64,000 nucleotides of DNA from Limimaricola sp027213785. Its GTDB lineage: Bacteria; Pseudomonadota; Alphaproteobacteria; Rhodobacterales; Rhodobacteraceae. Each line of letters begins with the position of its first letter. Positions within the stretch are counted from its first letter, which is position 1. This document shows positions 51,247-59,573 of the stretch, piece after piece. The notes below the pieces were generated by a model. It did no database searches. It was not told the origin of the DNA and saw only the letters and a list, made by a program, of their open reading frames with translations. The stretch lies in the NCBI RefSeq assembly GCF_050847355.1, contig NZ_CP193756.1, forward strand, positions 124,001 through 188,000, written 5' to 3'. The position numbers and the translations under genes are program-made.

Positions 51247-52209
51247 ATGTCCCAGCATTTCCTGCTTTCCGCTGCTGCCCGGACCCTGTCTCTCAGGACG
51301 ATCTACGAGGAAGGGGAGGACGCCGCATATCGGCGCTTCTGCCGGCTGCGATGGCCCGAGACGGAGGGCGCTCCGGTCTGCCCGCTCTGCGGCTGCCTCG
51401 ACATCTACGATCTGAACACCCGGCGCCGGTTCAAGTGCGCCGCCTGCCACCGGCAGTTCAGCGTCACCTCCGGCACTGTCTTCGCCTCGCGCAAGCTGGC
51501 CTTCGTCGATCTGCTCGGGGCGATCTGCCTGTTCGTGAACGCCGCCAAGGGTCTGTCTGCGGTCCAGCTTTCGCGGGACCTGGACGTGCAGCACAAGACG
51601 GCCTTCGTGCTGATGCACAAGCTGCGGGAGACGATGACGCTCGAGACCCGGGAGACCCGGCTCGAGGGGGAGGTCGAAGTGGACGGGGCCATGTTCGGTG
51701 GCCAGGTCCGGCCCGCCAACGCGCGCGACGACCGGGTCGACCGCCGACTGCTCGCCAACCGCAGCGGCAAGCGCAGGGTGGTTGTCGTCCTGCGCCAGCG
51801 CGGCGGCAGGACGCTGCCCCGGAGCTTCCTGCGTGAAGCCCAAGCTGTCGATTTCGCCCGGGAAAGGATTGCCCTAGGCAGCGTCATCTCGGCCGACGAG
51901 GTTGCGCACTGGGACGTCCTCGAGCCCGAGTTCGAGATGAAACGCGTCAATCATTCCGAGGCCTACAGCCGCGAGGGCGTTCATACGAACCTGGCCGAGA
52001 GCTACTTCTCGCGGCTGCGGCGCATGATCGGCGGCCAGCACATTCGGGTGGAGGGGCAATACCTCGATGCCTACGCGGCGCACGCCGCCTGGCTCGAGGA
52101 TCACCGCTTCGACAGCAACGGCGGCCTCGCGGACCGTCTCATCGGCGGCGCGCTGGCGGCGCCGGTCAGCCGGGCGTGGAAGGGCTATTGGCAACGACGC
52201 GCAGCGTGA
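51247..52209 (+). CDS. IS1595 (ISXO2-like) transposase
   Basis: A 320-aa transposase with an N-terminal zinc ribbon (CPLCGC ... FKCAACHRQF), a helix-turn-helix region (GLSAVQLSRDLDVQHKTAFV) and the ISXO2-like DDE core: GEVEVDGAMFGG (Asp), VISADEVAHWDVL (Asp), VNHSEAYSREGVHTNLAESY (N/E end). The frame is intact. Confidence 0.93.
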   Translation: MSQHFLLSAAARTLSLRTIYEEGEDAAYRRFCRLRWPETEGAPVCPLCGCLDIYDLNTRRRFKCAACHRQFSVTSGTVFASRKLAFVDLLGAICLFVNAAKGLSAVQLSRDLDVQHKTAFVLMHKLRETMTLETRETRLEGEVEVDGAMFGGQVRPANARDDRVDRRLLANRSGKRRVVVVLRQRGGRTLPRSFLREAQAVDFARERIALGSVISADEVAHWDVLEPEFEMKRVNHSEAYSREGVHTNLAESYFSRLRRMIGGQHIRVEGQYLDAYAAHAAWLEDHRFDSNGGLADRLIGGALAAPVSRAWKGYWQRRAA

Positions 52210-52633
52210 CGGCGTCTCCGGCGCTCCAGACGCACATGCCCTTGCGCTTTTCCACCAGCTGGACGAGCCGCCGGTGCCTGGCGTGCCGCAGCGCCTGGAC
52301 GACCTTGAACACGACCGAGTTCCGCAGCGCCGTGTCCGACACCTCGAGGCCGCGCTCGATCATCACCCGCTCCGCCAGCTCCCGGGTGGTCAGCTCGGCG
52401 TCCACCCCCAGATGCTGCACGCAGATGTCGGCGATCTCGCCTTTCTTGAAGAACCCGTGGCTCACGATGTAGCGCGCCCGCCGGCGTTCGGGCGCCGCAA
52501 ACAGTTCGATCGTCGCGTTCACATGGGCAAGGTCGTGCTTCGCATGCGCGATCTGCGTCTCGTAGGCCTTGATCTGCCCGAGGATCTCGGCGCGTTTCTG
52601 CGTCAGCGTCTGGATGATCAGGGGCTCGGCCAT
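52166..52633 (-). CDS. Passenger gene of the IS1595 element
   Basis: A 155-aa protein from MAEPLIIQTLTQKRAEILGQ, with a coiled-coil N-terminus (IKAYETQIAHAKHDLAHVNA), then FFKKGEIADICVQHLGVDAE and a winged-helix-like C-terminus. It is convergent with and overlaps the transposase gene by 44 bp. Such small passenger proteins accompany some IS1595 members; the function is not known to me. Confidence 0.65.
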   Translation of the reverse strand: MAEPLIIQTLTQKRAEILGQIKAYETQIAHAKHDLAHVNATIELFAAPERRRARYIVSHGFFKKGEIADICVQHLGVDAELTTRELAERVMIERGLEVSDTALRNSVVFKVVQALRHARHRRLVQLVEKRKGMCVWSAGDAVTLRVVANSPSTPG

Positions 52634-52710
52634 GCCACCATTGCAGCGAACTTCATCATCTCGGTCCATCCGGCAATTTGGTGCATCTGCTACCTAAGAC
52701 CGAGCTGCTC

Positions 52711-52866
52711 GACGGGGAGATCTTCTACACGCTGCGCGAGGCCCAGATCCTGATCGAGCGATGGCGGAGGCACTACAACACCGTCCGGCCCCACAGCGCC
52801 TTGGGATACCGCCCGCCGGCGCCGGAAAGCATCGTGCCCGTCGACCGGAGGCCGACCATGCATTAA
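52711..52866 (+). pseudogene. IS3 OrfB transposase, 3' part
   Basis: The last 51 codons of OrfB after the IS1595 element: DGEIFYTLREAQILIERWRR, then HYNTVRPHSALGYRPPAPES and a stop. The N..RPH..LGY.PP motif is the standard IS3 end. Confidence 0.9.
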
Positions 52867-52900
52867 CAATTAACCTGGAGCACTCAGTTGGGGCAGTTCA

Positions 52901-53316
52901 CCTCGCCCGCGACGTTAAATGCAGAAGGGCGCGGTGACCCTTCAGCGGCCTCCGCGCCATGTCCGCGTCCCGCAACGGCCCGCAACCCTTTGGCGCTGCG
53001 CATGCAGGCCGGTAGGGTAAGCAGGGCGGCCTGCCATGGCGCATTTGAGGGCGCTTCACGCCACGGATGAACTGGGTTGCACCCCAAAGAAGCACCCCTG
53101 CGCCCTTGCCCCACACTCCGCATGAGCGGTCCTCCACTTCGCGCTCTCCGCCCTCAAGCCGCGCCTCGTCTGCCGTGGCCGACCGAATGCGTCCAGTAGC
53201 CCCGCCCGCACGCAACTATCGATTCTGCCTGAATTCAAATATTATACAATCTTGTTATGCAAACTTTATCCAGGCTACGATGCTTGCGAATCGGCGGCGC
53301 AAGGGAGGTGTGGCAG
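52901..53316. other. Intergenic between IS3 and gntR
   Basis: Mostly GC-rich sequence with no believable gene. The last 90 bp are AT-rich and presumably hold the gntR promoter; TTATACAATCTTGTTAT near 53240-53260 is a possible operator-like sequence, since FadR-type regulators favour imperfect TTGTA/TACAA dyads, but this is weak. Confidence 0.4.
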
Positions 53317-54069
53317 ATGACGAAAAAGGGCGAGAGCACGACAGGCCCGACCAGCGGAACGCGCAAGCGCGGCGCCGTGACGGTCTATCAGGCGCTACGC
53401 GAAGAGATCCTTACATTGAAGCGCGAACCGGGCAGCGCGCTTGATGAAACCGCGATTGCAAAATCGTTCGAACTGTCCCGGACCCCGGTGCGCGAAGCGA
53501 TCCTGATGCTGTCCGGAGAGCGCCTCGTGAAGGTGTTGCCGAACCGCTCCTGCATTGTTGAGCCGCTCACCATGCACCAGCTGCGCGAGATGCTCGACAC
53601 CTGGTTGATCCTTGGTCGCGCCTTGTCACAGCACCTCAGCCGGGCCGAAATCCCAGTCGACACGCCGATGATGCAGGACCGGGTCCGGGCGTTGACCGAT
53701 ACCATTGGCCACGCAAGCGAGCTCGACACTGCGCTGGCCCTGCTGCAGCTCCAGCGCGGCTATGCCGATCTGGCGAAGAACTTCTTTCTCGCCCGCTACT
53801 ACCTGCAATGTCTCGATGCTGGGCGGCGGACGATGCTGCTGCTCTATTTTCCCTATGCCTCTGCCGCGGACCTGCACCGGCAGGCCGATCTGCACCGCGA
53901 CCTTTTCGCCGCGATCGACGTCAAGGACACCGCAGCCTGCAACCGGATCGTCGGCGAGCAGATCGCGGGCATCCTGCAGATCATTCAACACTCCCTCGTG
54001 CCCGTGGCGGCCGACGCGGTCGATCTTTCGACCTCGGCGCTCGACCTCGGCCACCCGCTTCCGACCTGA
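53317..54069 (+). CDS. GntR-family regulator, FCD subfamily
   Basis: A 250-aa regulator. The N-terminal winged helix VYQALREEILTLKREPGSAL, DETAIAKSFELSRTPVREAI and LMLSGERLVKVLPNRSCIVE is classical GntR; the C-terminal all-helical FCD domain (RGYADLAKNFFLARYYLQCL, HRQADLHRDLFAAID) senses a ligand. The ATG at 53317 has GGGAGG upstream. It is the first gene before the catabolic operon on the same strand and probably controls it. Confidence 0.92.
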   Translation: MTKKGESTTGPTSGTRKRGAVTVYQALREEILTLKREPGSALDETAIAKSFELSRTPVREAILMLSGERLVKVLPNRSCIVEPLTMHQLREMLDTWLILGRALSQHLSRAEIPVDTPMMQDRVRALTDTIGHASELDTALALLQLQRGYADLAKNFFLARYYLQCLDAGRRTMLLLYFPYASAADLHRQADLHRDLFAAIDVKDTAACNRIVGEQIAGILQIIQHSLVPVAADAVDLSTSALDLGHPLPT

Positions 54070-54111
54070 CCCCGCCCTCGTGCCCCTTCCCTTACAAGCA
54101 AAGTAGCTCCG

Positions 54112-55350
54112 ATGACCGCCACCGCCTTTATCAATGCCCGTCTTCCCGACCTTGAAACCGGGAGGCTGACGGAACCGACGACCGTCGTTGTCGAGGGAGA
54201 TCGGATCGCTTCCGTCGGCGTGCCCGCGCCCGCCGCCGCGACCCCCTACGATGTTGCGGGCAAGACGTTGATGCCCGGTCTGATCGACGCGCATTTTCAT
54301 GTGGTGGCCCACAGTCTGAACCTTTGGGACAACGCCATCGCGCCGGACTCGCTTGCGGCGTTCCGGGCCGGCGCGATCATGCGCGAGAAGCTGGATCAGG
54401 GGTTTACCACGGTCCGCGATCTTGGTGGCGCTGATCTGGGACTGGTGCGCGCCGTGCAAGAAGGGCACATCGACGGCCCGGATCTGGTTATCTGCGGCAA
54501 AGGCCTGTCGATGACCGGCGGCCACACGGACCTGCGCGCGCGCAGCGACGTGCGCCCAGACGCGCTTGGCTGGCGGCTGGGCAACATGGGGGTTCTGGTT
54601 GATGGCGTGGATGAGGTCCGCCGCACCTGCCGCAAGATGCTCAAGGAGGGGGCCAAGTTCATCAAGGTGATGGCCAACGGCGGGGTCTCCTCTCCGAACG
54701 ATCCGATCGATGCGCTGCAGTATTCGGATGCCGAAATTCGCGCGATGGTCGAAGAAGCCCGTAACGCCAACACCTACGTTGCCGCCCATGTCTATCACGA
54801 CGACGCGATCCGACGCTGCGTCGATCTGGGCGTTCATTCGCTGGAGCATTGCAATCTGATCCGGCCCGAAACCGCCCGGCGCGCCGCCGAGGCCGGCTGC
54901 ATCGCCGTGCCGACGCTTGTCGCCTATGAGGGGCTCAAGGTGGAGGGGGCCGCGCTTGGTCTTGATGCCGCGTCTCAGGCGAAGATCGACGTCGTCCGCG
55001 ACGCAGGCATCGAAAGCCTGGGGATCATGCGCGACGCCGGCCTGCCGATGGCCTTTGGCACCGATCTTCTGGGCGAGCTGCGCAAATATGGCGGCATGGA
55101 ATTCGACCTTCTGGCCCGTGTCCTGACTCCGGCGGAGATCATCGACAGCGCGACCCGCATCGCCGCCCGCCTGTGCCAGCAGGAGGGGGAAATCGGCGTC
55201 ATTGCCGTCGGGGCCCGCGCCGACATGATCGTGATCGACGGTGATCCGTTCGACGATGTCACCATCCTTGGCAAACCCGAACATCACCTAACCTGCGTGA
55301 TCAAATCCGGGCGTATGGCCCGCCAATTTCCAAAGAAGGCCGCCGCATGA
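54112..55350 (+). CDS. Amidohydrolase, imidazolonepropionase/prolidase-like
   Basis: A 412-aa metal-dependent amidohydrolase. LMPGLIDAHFHVVAHS has the H-x-H metal motif, GAKFIKVMANGGVSSPND the Lys that may bridge metals, YVAAHVYHDDAI and GVHSLEHCNL further His ligands, and MAFGTDLLGELRKYGG the conserved Asp. The N-terminal small beta domain and C-terminal GARADMIVIDGDPFDDV complete the fold. It hydrolyses a C-N bond, probably in a ring amide or dipeptide. It overlaps the GAF gene by 4 bp. Confidence 0.9.
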   Translation: MTATAFINARLPDLETGRLTEPTTVVVEGDRIASVGVPAPAAATPYDVAGKTLMPGLIDAHFHVVAHSLNLWDNAIAPDSLAAFRAGAIMREKLDQGFTTVRDLGGADLGLVRAVQEGHIDGPDLVICGKGLSMTGGHTDLRARSDVRPDALGWRLGNMGVLVDGVDEVRRTCRKMLKEGAKFIKVMANGGVSSPNDPIDALQYSDAEIRAMVEEARNANTYVAAHVYHDDAIRRCVDLGVHSLEHCNLIRPETARRAAEAGCIAVPTLVAYEGLKVEGAALGLDAASQAKIDVVRDAGIESLGIMRDAGLPMAFGTDLLGELRKYGGMEFDLLARVLTPAEIIDSATRIAARLCQQEGEIGVIAVGARADMIVIDGDPFDDVTILGKPEHHLTCVIKSGRMARQFPKKAAA

Positions 55351-55889
55351 CCGCCCTGCCCTATGACATGAGCCATATTCAGACCCTTCTGGCCGGGCCG
55401 GAGAGCGCACGGGCGCTGTTGCGATATGTGGTCCGCGGCCTCAACCGCGACGTGGGCTCGAAGCTCACCAGCGCGTCGATCTTCGACCTTGAGAACATGC
55501 GCAGCCGCCGGATCCATTCCGACAACTCTGAGGCCTATCCCGTCGGCAACTACAAGCAGATCGACCGGAACCTGTTCTTCACGACCGTTCTGGAGAATGC
55601 CCAGCCCTTCGTCACCAGCCGGATCGAGCAGATCGCCGAGGTGTTCTTCGACTGGCGCAAGATCCAAGCCCTTGGCTTCGAAAGCAACATGAACCTGCCC
55701 GCCGTTGTCGATGGCAAGGTGATCGGCACGATCAACATGCTCGCACCGGCCGGACATTTCACCGGCGAGAAGGTTGCCGCGGCGCTGGCGTGGCAGCCGA
55801 TTGTCACCCTGTGTTTCCTTCTCACCGCACGCGACGAGACGCTCACCGCGTCAGTTCCCGAGGCCGACGCCGTGATGGAGCGCGCCTGA
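55347..55889 (+). CDS. GAF-domain protein
   Basis: A 180-aa single-domain protein. SIFDLENMRSRRIHSDNSEA and YPVGNYKQIDRNLFFTTVLE, with LGFESNMNLPAVVDGKVIGT and INMLAPAGHFTGEKVAAALA, fit a small-molecule-binding GAF fold without an attached output domain. It overlaps the amidohydrolase gene, so it may bind or act on the same substrate family. The role is not known. Confidence 0.8.
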   Translation: MTALPYDMSHIQTLLAGPESARALLRYVVRGLNRDVGSKLTSASIFDLENMRSRRIHSDNSEAYPVGNYKQIDRNLFFTTVLENAQPFVTSRIEQIAEVFFDWRKIQALGFESNMNLPAVVDGKVIGTINMLAPAGHFTGEKVAAALAWQPIVTLCFLLTARDETLTASVPEADAVMERA

Positions 55890-55934
55890 CCCTCGAAACC
55901 GAAACCACCAACCACCAACAAGGAGATCAAGCCA

Positions 55935-56927
55935 TTGAAGAATATTCTGAAACTCGCGGCCCTCACCACGGCCCTATCGCCGGTGGCGGCGCTTGCGCAA
56001 GACGATCAGATTTCGATCGCCTATCTTGCCTCGTCCAGCCAGAACGGTTTCAACCAGTCGATCTATGACGGCATCCAGCGCGCCGCGGCCGAGTATGACA
56101 ATGTCTCCGTCGAGATCTTCGACGGTGAATTTTCCGCTCCGGTCCAGTTTACGCAGGTCGAGGACCTTGTCGCCGGTGGAAGGTTTGACGGGATGGTCGT
56201 GACGCCGAACGACACGGTCGGCATCGCAACCGCACTGGAAGAGGCGACCGCCGCAGGGGTCAAGGTTGCCGCCACGCTGTTCCCCATCGGCCCGGACCTG
56301 TCGAACATGCAGCCACAGGTCGAGGGCCTGGTGACCACCGTGGCCTCGGACCCCGCAATCGGCGCGACCAAACAGGCGGAAGAGGTCGTCGAGTTCTGCG
56401 AAGACCGCGACCCCTGCAAGGTTGTCATCCTGATCGGGCAGCTCGTCTTCCCCTTCGACAATGTGCGGTATGAGGCCTACCAGAGCGTTCTGGGCGCCCA
56501 TGACAACATCGAAATCGTTGCAACCGGCGAAGGCAACTACAGCCCTGACACCTCGCTCAATGCGATGCAGGACATCCTGCAGGCGAACCCGGATCTGGAC
56601 GTCCTGCTGTCCAATGCGGACCAGCACCTCATGGGGGCAGAAATCGCGATCCTCGATGCCGGGCTGGATCTGGAAGAGATCTACGTGACCGGCGGCGGCC
56701 TGAACCAGATTGCGACCGATGCCATCCGCGCGGGCCAGTGGGATTCGACCATCGCCATGCTGCCCCGCTCCATCGGCGAAGCGGCACTCCACGCTCTCGT
56801 GGCCTCGGTTACTGGCGAAGAGGTCGAGCCTTGGATCGACGAACTCACGCTGGGGGACGTGCCTGCGATCGTGACCCATGAGTGGCTGCTCGAGAACCCC
56901 GAGTTCGAAGCCGAGTGGCAGGGCTGA
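55935..56927 (+). CDS. CUT2-type ABC transporter substrate-binding protein
   Basis: A 330-aa periplasmic type I binding protein. The start is TTG at 55935, supported by AAGGAG 10 bp upstream; the signal peptide MKNILKLAALTTALSPVAALAQ follows (given here by its cleavage end ALAQ/DDQ). Mature features are ISIAYLASSSQNGFNQSIYD, DGMVVTPNDTVGIATALEEA, ATLFPIGPDL and LSNADQHLMGAEIAILDAG. Family members bind sugars, but a heterocyclic amide would suit this operon. Confidence 0.9.
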   Translation: MKNILKLAALTTALSPVAALAQDDQISIAYLASSSQNGFNQSIYDGIQRAAAEYDNVSVEIFDGEFSAPVQFTQVEDLVAGGRFDGMVVTPNDTVGIATALEEATAAGVKVAATLFPIGPDLSNMQPQVEGLVTTVASDPAIGATKQAEEVVEFCEDRDPCKVVILIGQLVFPFDNVRYEAYQSVLGAHDNIEIVATGEGNYSPDTSLNAMQDILQANPDLDVLLSNADQHLMGAEIAILDAGLDLEEIYVTGGGLNQIATDAIRAGQWDSTIAMLPRSIGEAALHALVASVTGEEVEPWIDELTLGDVPAIVTHEWLLENPEFEAEWQG

Positions 56928-56988
56928 GACAACCGCATCGACCGGCCTGCCACGGTGCGGGCCGGTCGACCCAAAGGGAGGGGCCGAC

Positions 56989-58524
56989 ATGACGGACACA
57001 GAAATCGCAGTACGGATGCGCGGCGTGGCCAAGAGCTTCGGCAAGACCCGCATCCTCAACGACATCTCGATCGATTTTCTGCAAGGATCGGTTCACGCGC
57101 TGGTGGGCGAGAACGGGGCTGGAAAATCGAGCGTGGGGAAGATCATCGGCGGGTATTATGCCGCCGATGAAGGCACGGTCGAGATCTACGGCGAAACCGT
57201 AAGCCGCTTTTCACCCCGCGATGCGCTGCAACGCGGCGTCGCGATGATCCATCAGGAATTGCAGCTGGTGCCCGAACTGACCGTCTTGCAGAACGTCTTT
57301 CTTGGCCTTGAAAGCCAGTATGCGGGCGTTCTGGTTCAAGGCGACCTCGCGCGGTTCCGCGCGCTTGAGGAAACCTGCCAGTTCGGGCTCGACCCCCATG
57401 CCAAGGTCGCGCGGCTGCGCATCGCCGAGCGCCAGAAGGTCGAAATCATGCGCGCCGTCGCGCGCGAGGCGCGGATCATCATCATGGACGAGCCGACGTC
57501 GTCGCTGACCGAGGACGAAGCGGAGCGCCTGCACGCGCTGATCGCGCGGCTCAAAGCCCGCGGCAAGACCATCATCTATGTCAGCCACTTTCTGGATCAT
57601 ATCATTGCCAACTGTGACCGGGTCACCGTCATGCGCGACGGCCGGGTGATCCACACGGATTCCATGGCCGGAGAGACCAAGCAGTCCCTGGTCGACTCGA
57701 TGCTCGGACAAGCCTCCGAGATCTCGTGGCCGGCCCTGCCCGCCGCGCCCGCTGCCGCGGTGCCGCCACTGGTGGAGCTGAAGGAGGTTTGCAGCGACAC
57801 GGGCCTTGACGGCGTATCGCTCACGATCCGCCCCGGTGAGATTGTCGGGCTGATCGGACTTGTCGGGTCCGGCCGCAGCGAGATCGGGCGCGTCCTTTTT
57901 GGCGCCGACCGGATCACCTCGGGCTCCTATCTGCTTGATGGACAGGATCAGGATCGCCTGACGATCAATAAGGCCGTGCAGCAGGGCCTGGCCCTTGTTC
58001 CCGAGGACCGGCGCAAACAGGGGCTCGTCCTGACCCAGACGACCCGTCCCAATGTCAGCCTTGCCTCGCTGGACAAGATCTCGCGCTACGGTGTGCTGGA
58101 TCCGCGCCGCGAACGGGCGCGGGTGGAACGGATGATCGATCATTTCGGCATTGTCCCCCGGCGCGTCGACGGGGATGTGGCGTTCTACTCGGGCGGCAAC
58201 CAGCAAAAGGTTCTGCTGTCGAAATGGGCGGCCGAGACACCCCGGCTCCTCATCCTCGACGAGCCGAGCCGCGGCGTCGACATCGGCGCACGACAGCGCA
58301 TTCACGAATTCATCGTCGAGATGGCGGAGGCGGGCACGGCGATCTTGCTGATCTCTTCCGAGATCGAGGAAGTCATCAACCTGTCACACCGCGGCTACCT
58401 CATGAGCGGAGGCCGCATTTTTGCCGAAGCCTCCTGCGCCGATCTGAACGTCGATGAGGCGCTAAACCGAATATTTCACGAACAAGGCGCGGACCCGTCA
58501 AGCCCAGAGAGAATCATCGCATGA
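56989..58524 (+). CDS. CUT2-type ABC transporter double ATPase
   Basis: A 511-aa protein with two nucleotide-binding domains, as in RbsA. First domain: Walker A GENGAGKSSVG, Walker B IIIMDEPTSSL, and signature-like LRIAERQKVEI in place of LSGGQ. Second domain: GLVGSGRSEIG (atypical Walker A), signature YSGGNQQKVLL, and LLILDEPSRGVDIGA. The degenerate halves are normal for this family. The ATG at 56989 follows GGGAGGGG. It overlaps the permease gene by 4 bp. Confidence 0.95.
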   Translation: MTDTEIAVRMRGVAKSFGKTRILNDISIDFLQGSVHALVGENGAGKSSVGKIIGGYYAADEGTVEIYGETVSRFSPRDALQRGVAMIHQELQLVPELTVLQNVFLGLESQYAGVLVQGDLARFRALEETCQFGLDPHAKVARLRIAERQKVEIMRAVAREARIIIMDEPTSSLTEDEAERLHALIARLKARGKTIIYVSHFLDHIIANCDRVTVMRDGRVIHTDSMAGETKQSLVDSMLGQASEISWPALPAAPAAAVPPLVELKEVCSDTGLDGVSLTIRPGEIVGLIGLVGSGRSEIGRVLFGADRITSGSYLLDGQDQDRLTINKAVQQGLALVPEDRRKQGLVLTQTTRPNVSLASLDKISRYGVLDPRRERARVERMIDHFGIVPRRVDGDVAFYSGGNQQKVLLSKWAAETPRLLILDEPSRGVDIGARQRIHEFIVEMAEAGTAILLISSEIEEVINLSHRGYLMSGGRIFAEASCADLNVDEALNRIFHEQGADPSSPERIIA

Positions 58525-59498
58525 CCGACACCTATTTGACAGACAAGCCAGACCCGAAGATCACCCGCGCCGGCGTCGGACAATTCGCCCAGCAATACGG
58601 AGTGCTGATCATCATCGTTGCGCTGCTCATCGGGCTGAGCTTCGCCTCGGACAGCTTCTTCACAGCGCGCAACCTGCTCAACATCCTCAATCAATCCGCC
58701 CCGCTGGCGATCATCGCCTGCGCCCTGACGCTTGTGATCATCGGTGGCGGCTTCGATCTGTCCACCGGCGCGATCTTCGGCGTGGCCTCGGTGTCGGCCG
58801 GCTATATCGCGATTAACGTCGATCCCTATCTGGCGATCCTCGCCGGGCCCGTGATCGGGCTGGGACTTGGGGCCATCAACGGCCTTATCATCACCGGCTT
58901 TGGCGTGCATTCCTTTCTGGTCACCTTGGCCACCAGCCTTGTTTATCGCGGCGTGGCCATCCTGATCACCGGGGGCGCCTTGATCCCCGTGCGGATCGCC
59001 GAATTTTCATGGCTGGGACGGGAGCGGATCGGCATGATCAACGTGGCCGTCATCGTCCTTGTCCTCTTCATGCTTCTGATGATGTTCCTGCTCAACCGCA
59101 CGACGTTCGGGCGCAAGGTCTTTGCCGTGGGCGGCAACGAAGAGGCGGCGCTGCTGTCGGGCATCCGCACCAATCTGATCAAGATCATGACGTTCTGCCT
59201 GTCGGGCGGGGCGGCGGGCCTTGCCGGTGTCATTGCCGTGTCGCGCATTTCCATGGCGGAACCGCAGGCCGGTATGGGGCTCGAGCTTGAGGCCATCGCG
59301 GCGGTGATCCTAGGGGGCACATCGATCATGGGCGGCTCAGGCGCGGTCTGGCGGTCGGTGTCGGGCGTGCTGCTGATCGCGCTGATCGGCAACGGGTTCA
59401 ACATCCTCAACGTCAATCCGTTCTTCAAGGATCTGACGACCGGCGTGATCATCGTCGTGGCCGTGGCCCTTGCGGCCTCGGCCTCGCGCAGCCGCTGA
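58521..59498 (+). CDS. CUT2-type ABC transporter permease
   Basis: A 325-aa RbsC-like permease with about ten hydrophobic segments. Motifs include LLNILNQSAPLAIIACALTL, VIIGGGFDLSTGAIFGVASV, GVHSFLVTLATSLVYRGVAI, GRKVFAVGGNEEAALLSGIR and IAAVILGGTSIMGGSGAVWR, all standard for the BPD_transp_2 family. With the two preceding genes it forms a complete importer. Confidence 0.95.
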   Translation: MTDTYLTDKPDPKITRAGVGQFAQQYGVLIIIVALLIGLSFASDSFFTARNLLNILNQSAPLAIIACALTLVIIGGGFDLSTGAIFGVASVSAGYIAINVDPYLAILAGPVIGLGLGAINGLIITGFGVHSFLVTLATSLVYRGVAILITGGALIPVRIAEFSWLGRERIGMINVAVIVLVLFMLLMMFLLNRTTFGRKVFAVGGNEEAALLSGIRTNLIKIMTFCLSGGAAGLAGVIAVSRISMAEPQAGMGLELEAIAAVILGGTSIMGGSGAVWRSVSGVLLIALIGNGFNILNVNPFFKDLTTGVIIVVAVALAASASRSR

Positions 59499-59519
59499 TC
59501 CCGGACGGTGCCACACAAT

Positions 59520-59543
59520 CCGGATGCGGTGCGCCGCATCCGG
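59520..59543 (+). terminator. Perfect 10-bp hairpin between permease and hyuA genes
   Basis: CCGGATGCGG-TGCG-CCGCATCCGG, stem 59520-59529/59534-59543 with a 4-nt loop, 21 bp after the permease stop. No T run follows, so it is more likely a processing or mRNA-stabilising structure (REP-like) than a full terminator. Confidence 0.55.
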
Positions 59544-59573
59544 TCCCATCACTCTGAACAAGAAGGTCACAAA

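Larger units (their letters stand above)
51160..52702 (+). mobile_element. IS1595-family element, complete, with passenger gene
   Basis: A 1543-bp element with perfect 26-bp terminal inverted repeats (beginning CGGTCTTAGGTAGCAGATGC) and an 8-bp target duplication AGCTGCTC (51152-51159 and 52703-52710). It carries a transposase on the plus strand and a second gene on the minus strand. Removing it restores RNELLDGEIF in OrfB of the host IS3. Confidence 0.95.
50119..52900 (+). mobile_element. IS3-family (IS407-like) element, split by IS1595
   Basis: The left end TGGTCTGCCCCCACTGAAGT and the reversed right end TGAACTGCCCCAACTGAGTG match imperfectly and begin with TG as in IS3. Total 2782 bp including the 1543-bp IS1595 insertion and its 8-bp duplication, leaving about 1231 bp, the normal IS407 size. 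No matching target duplication is seen at the outer ends. Confidence 0.85.
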
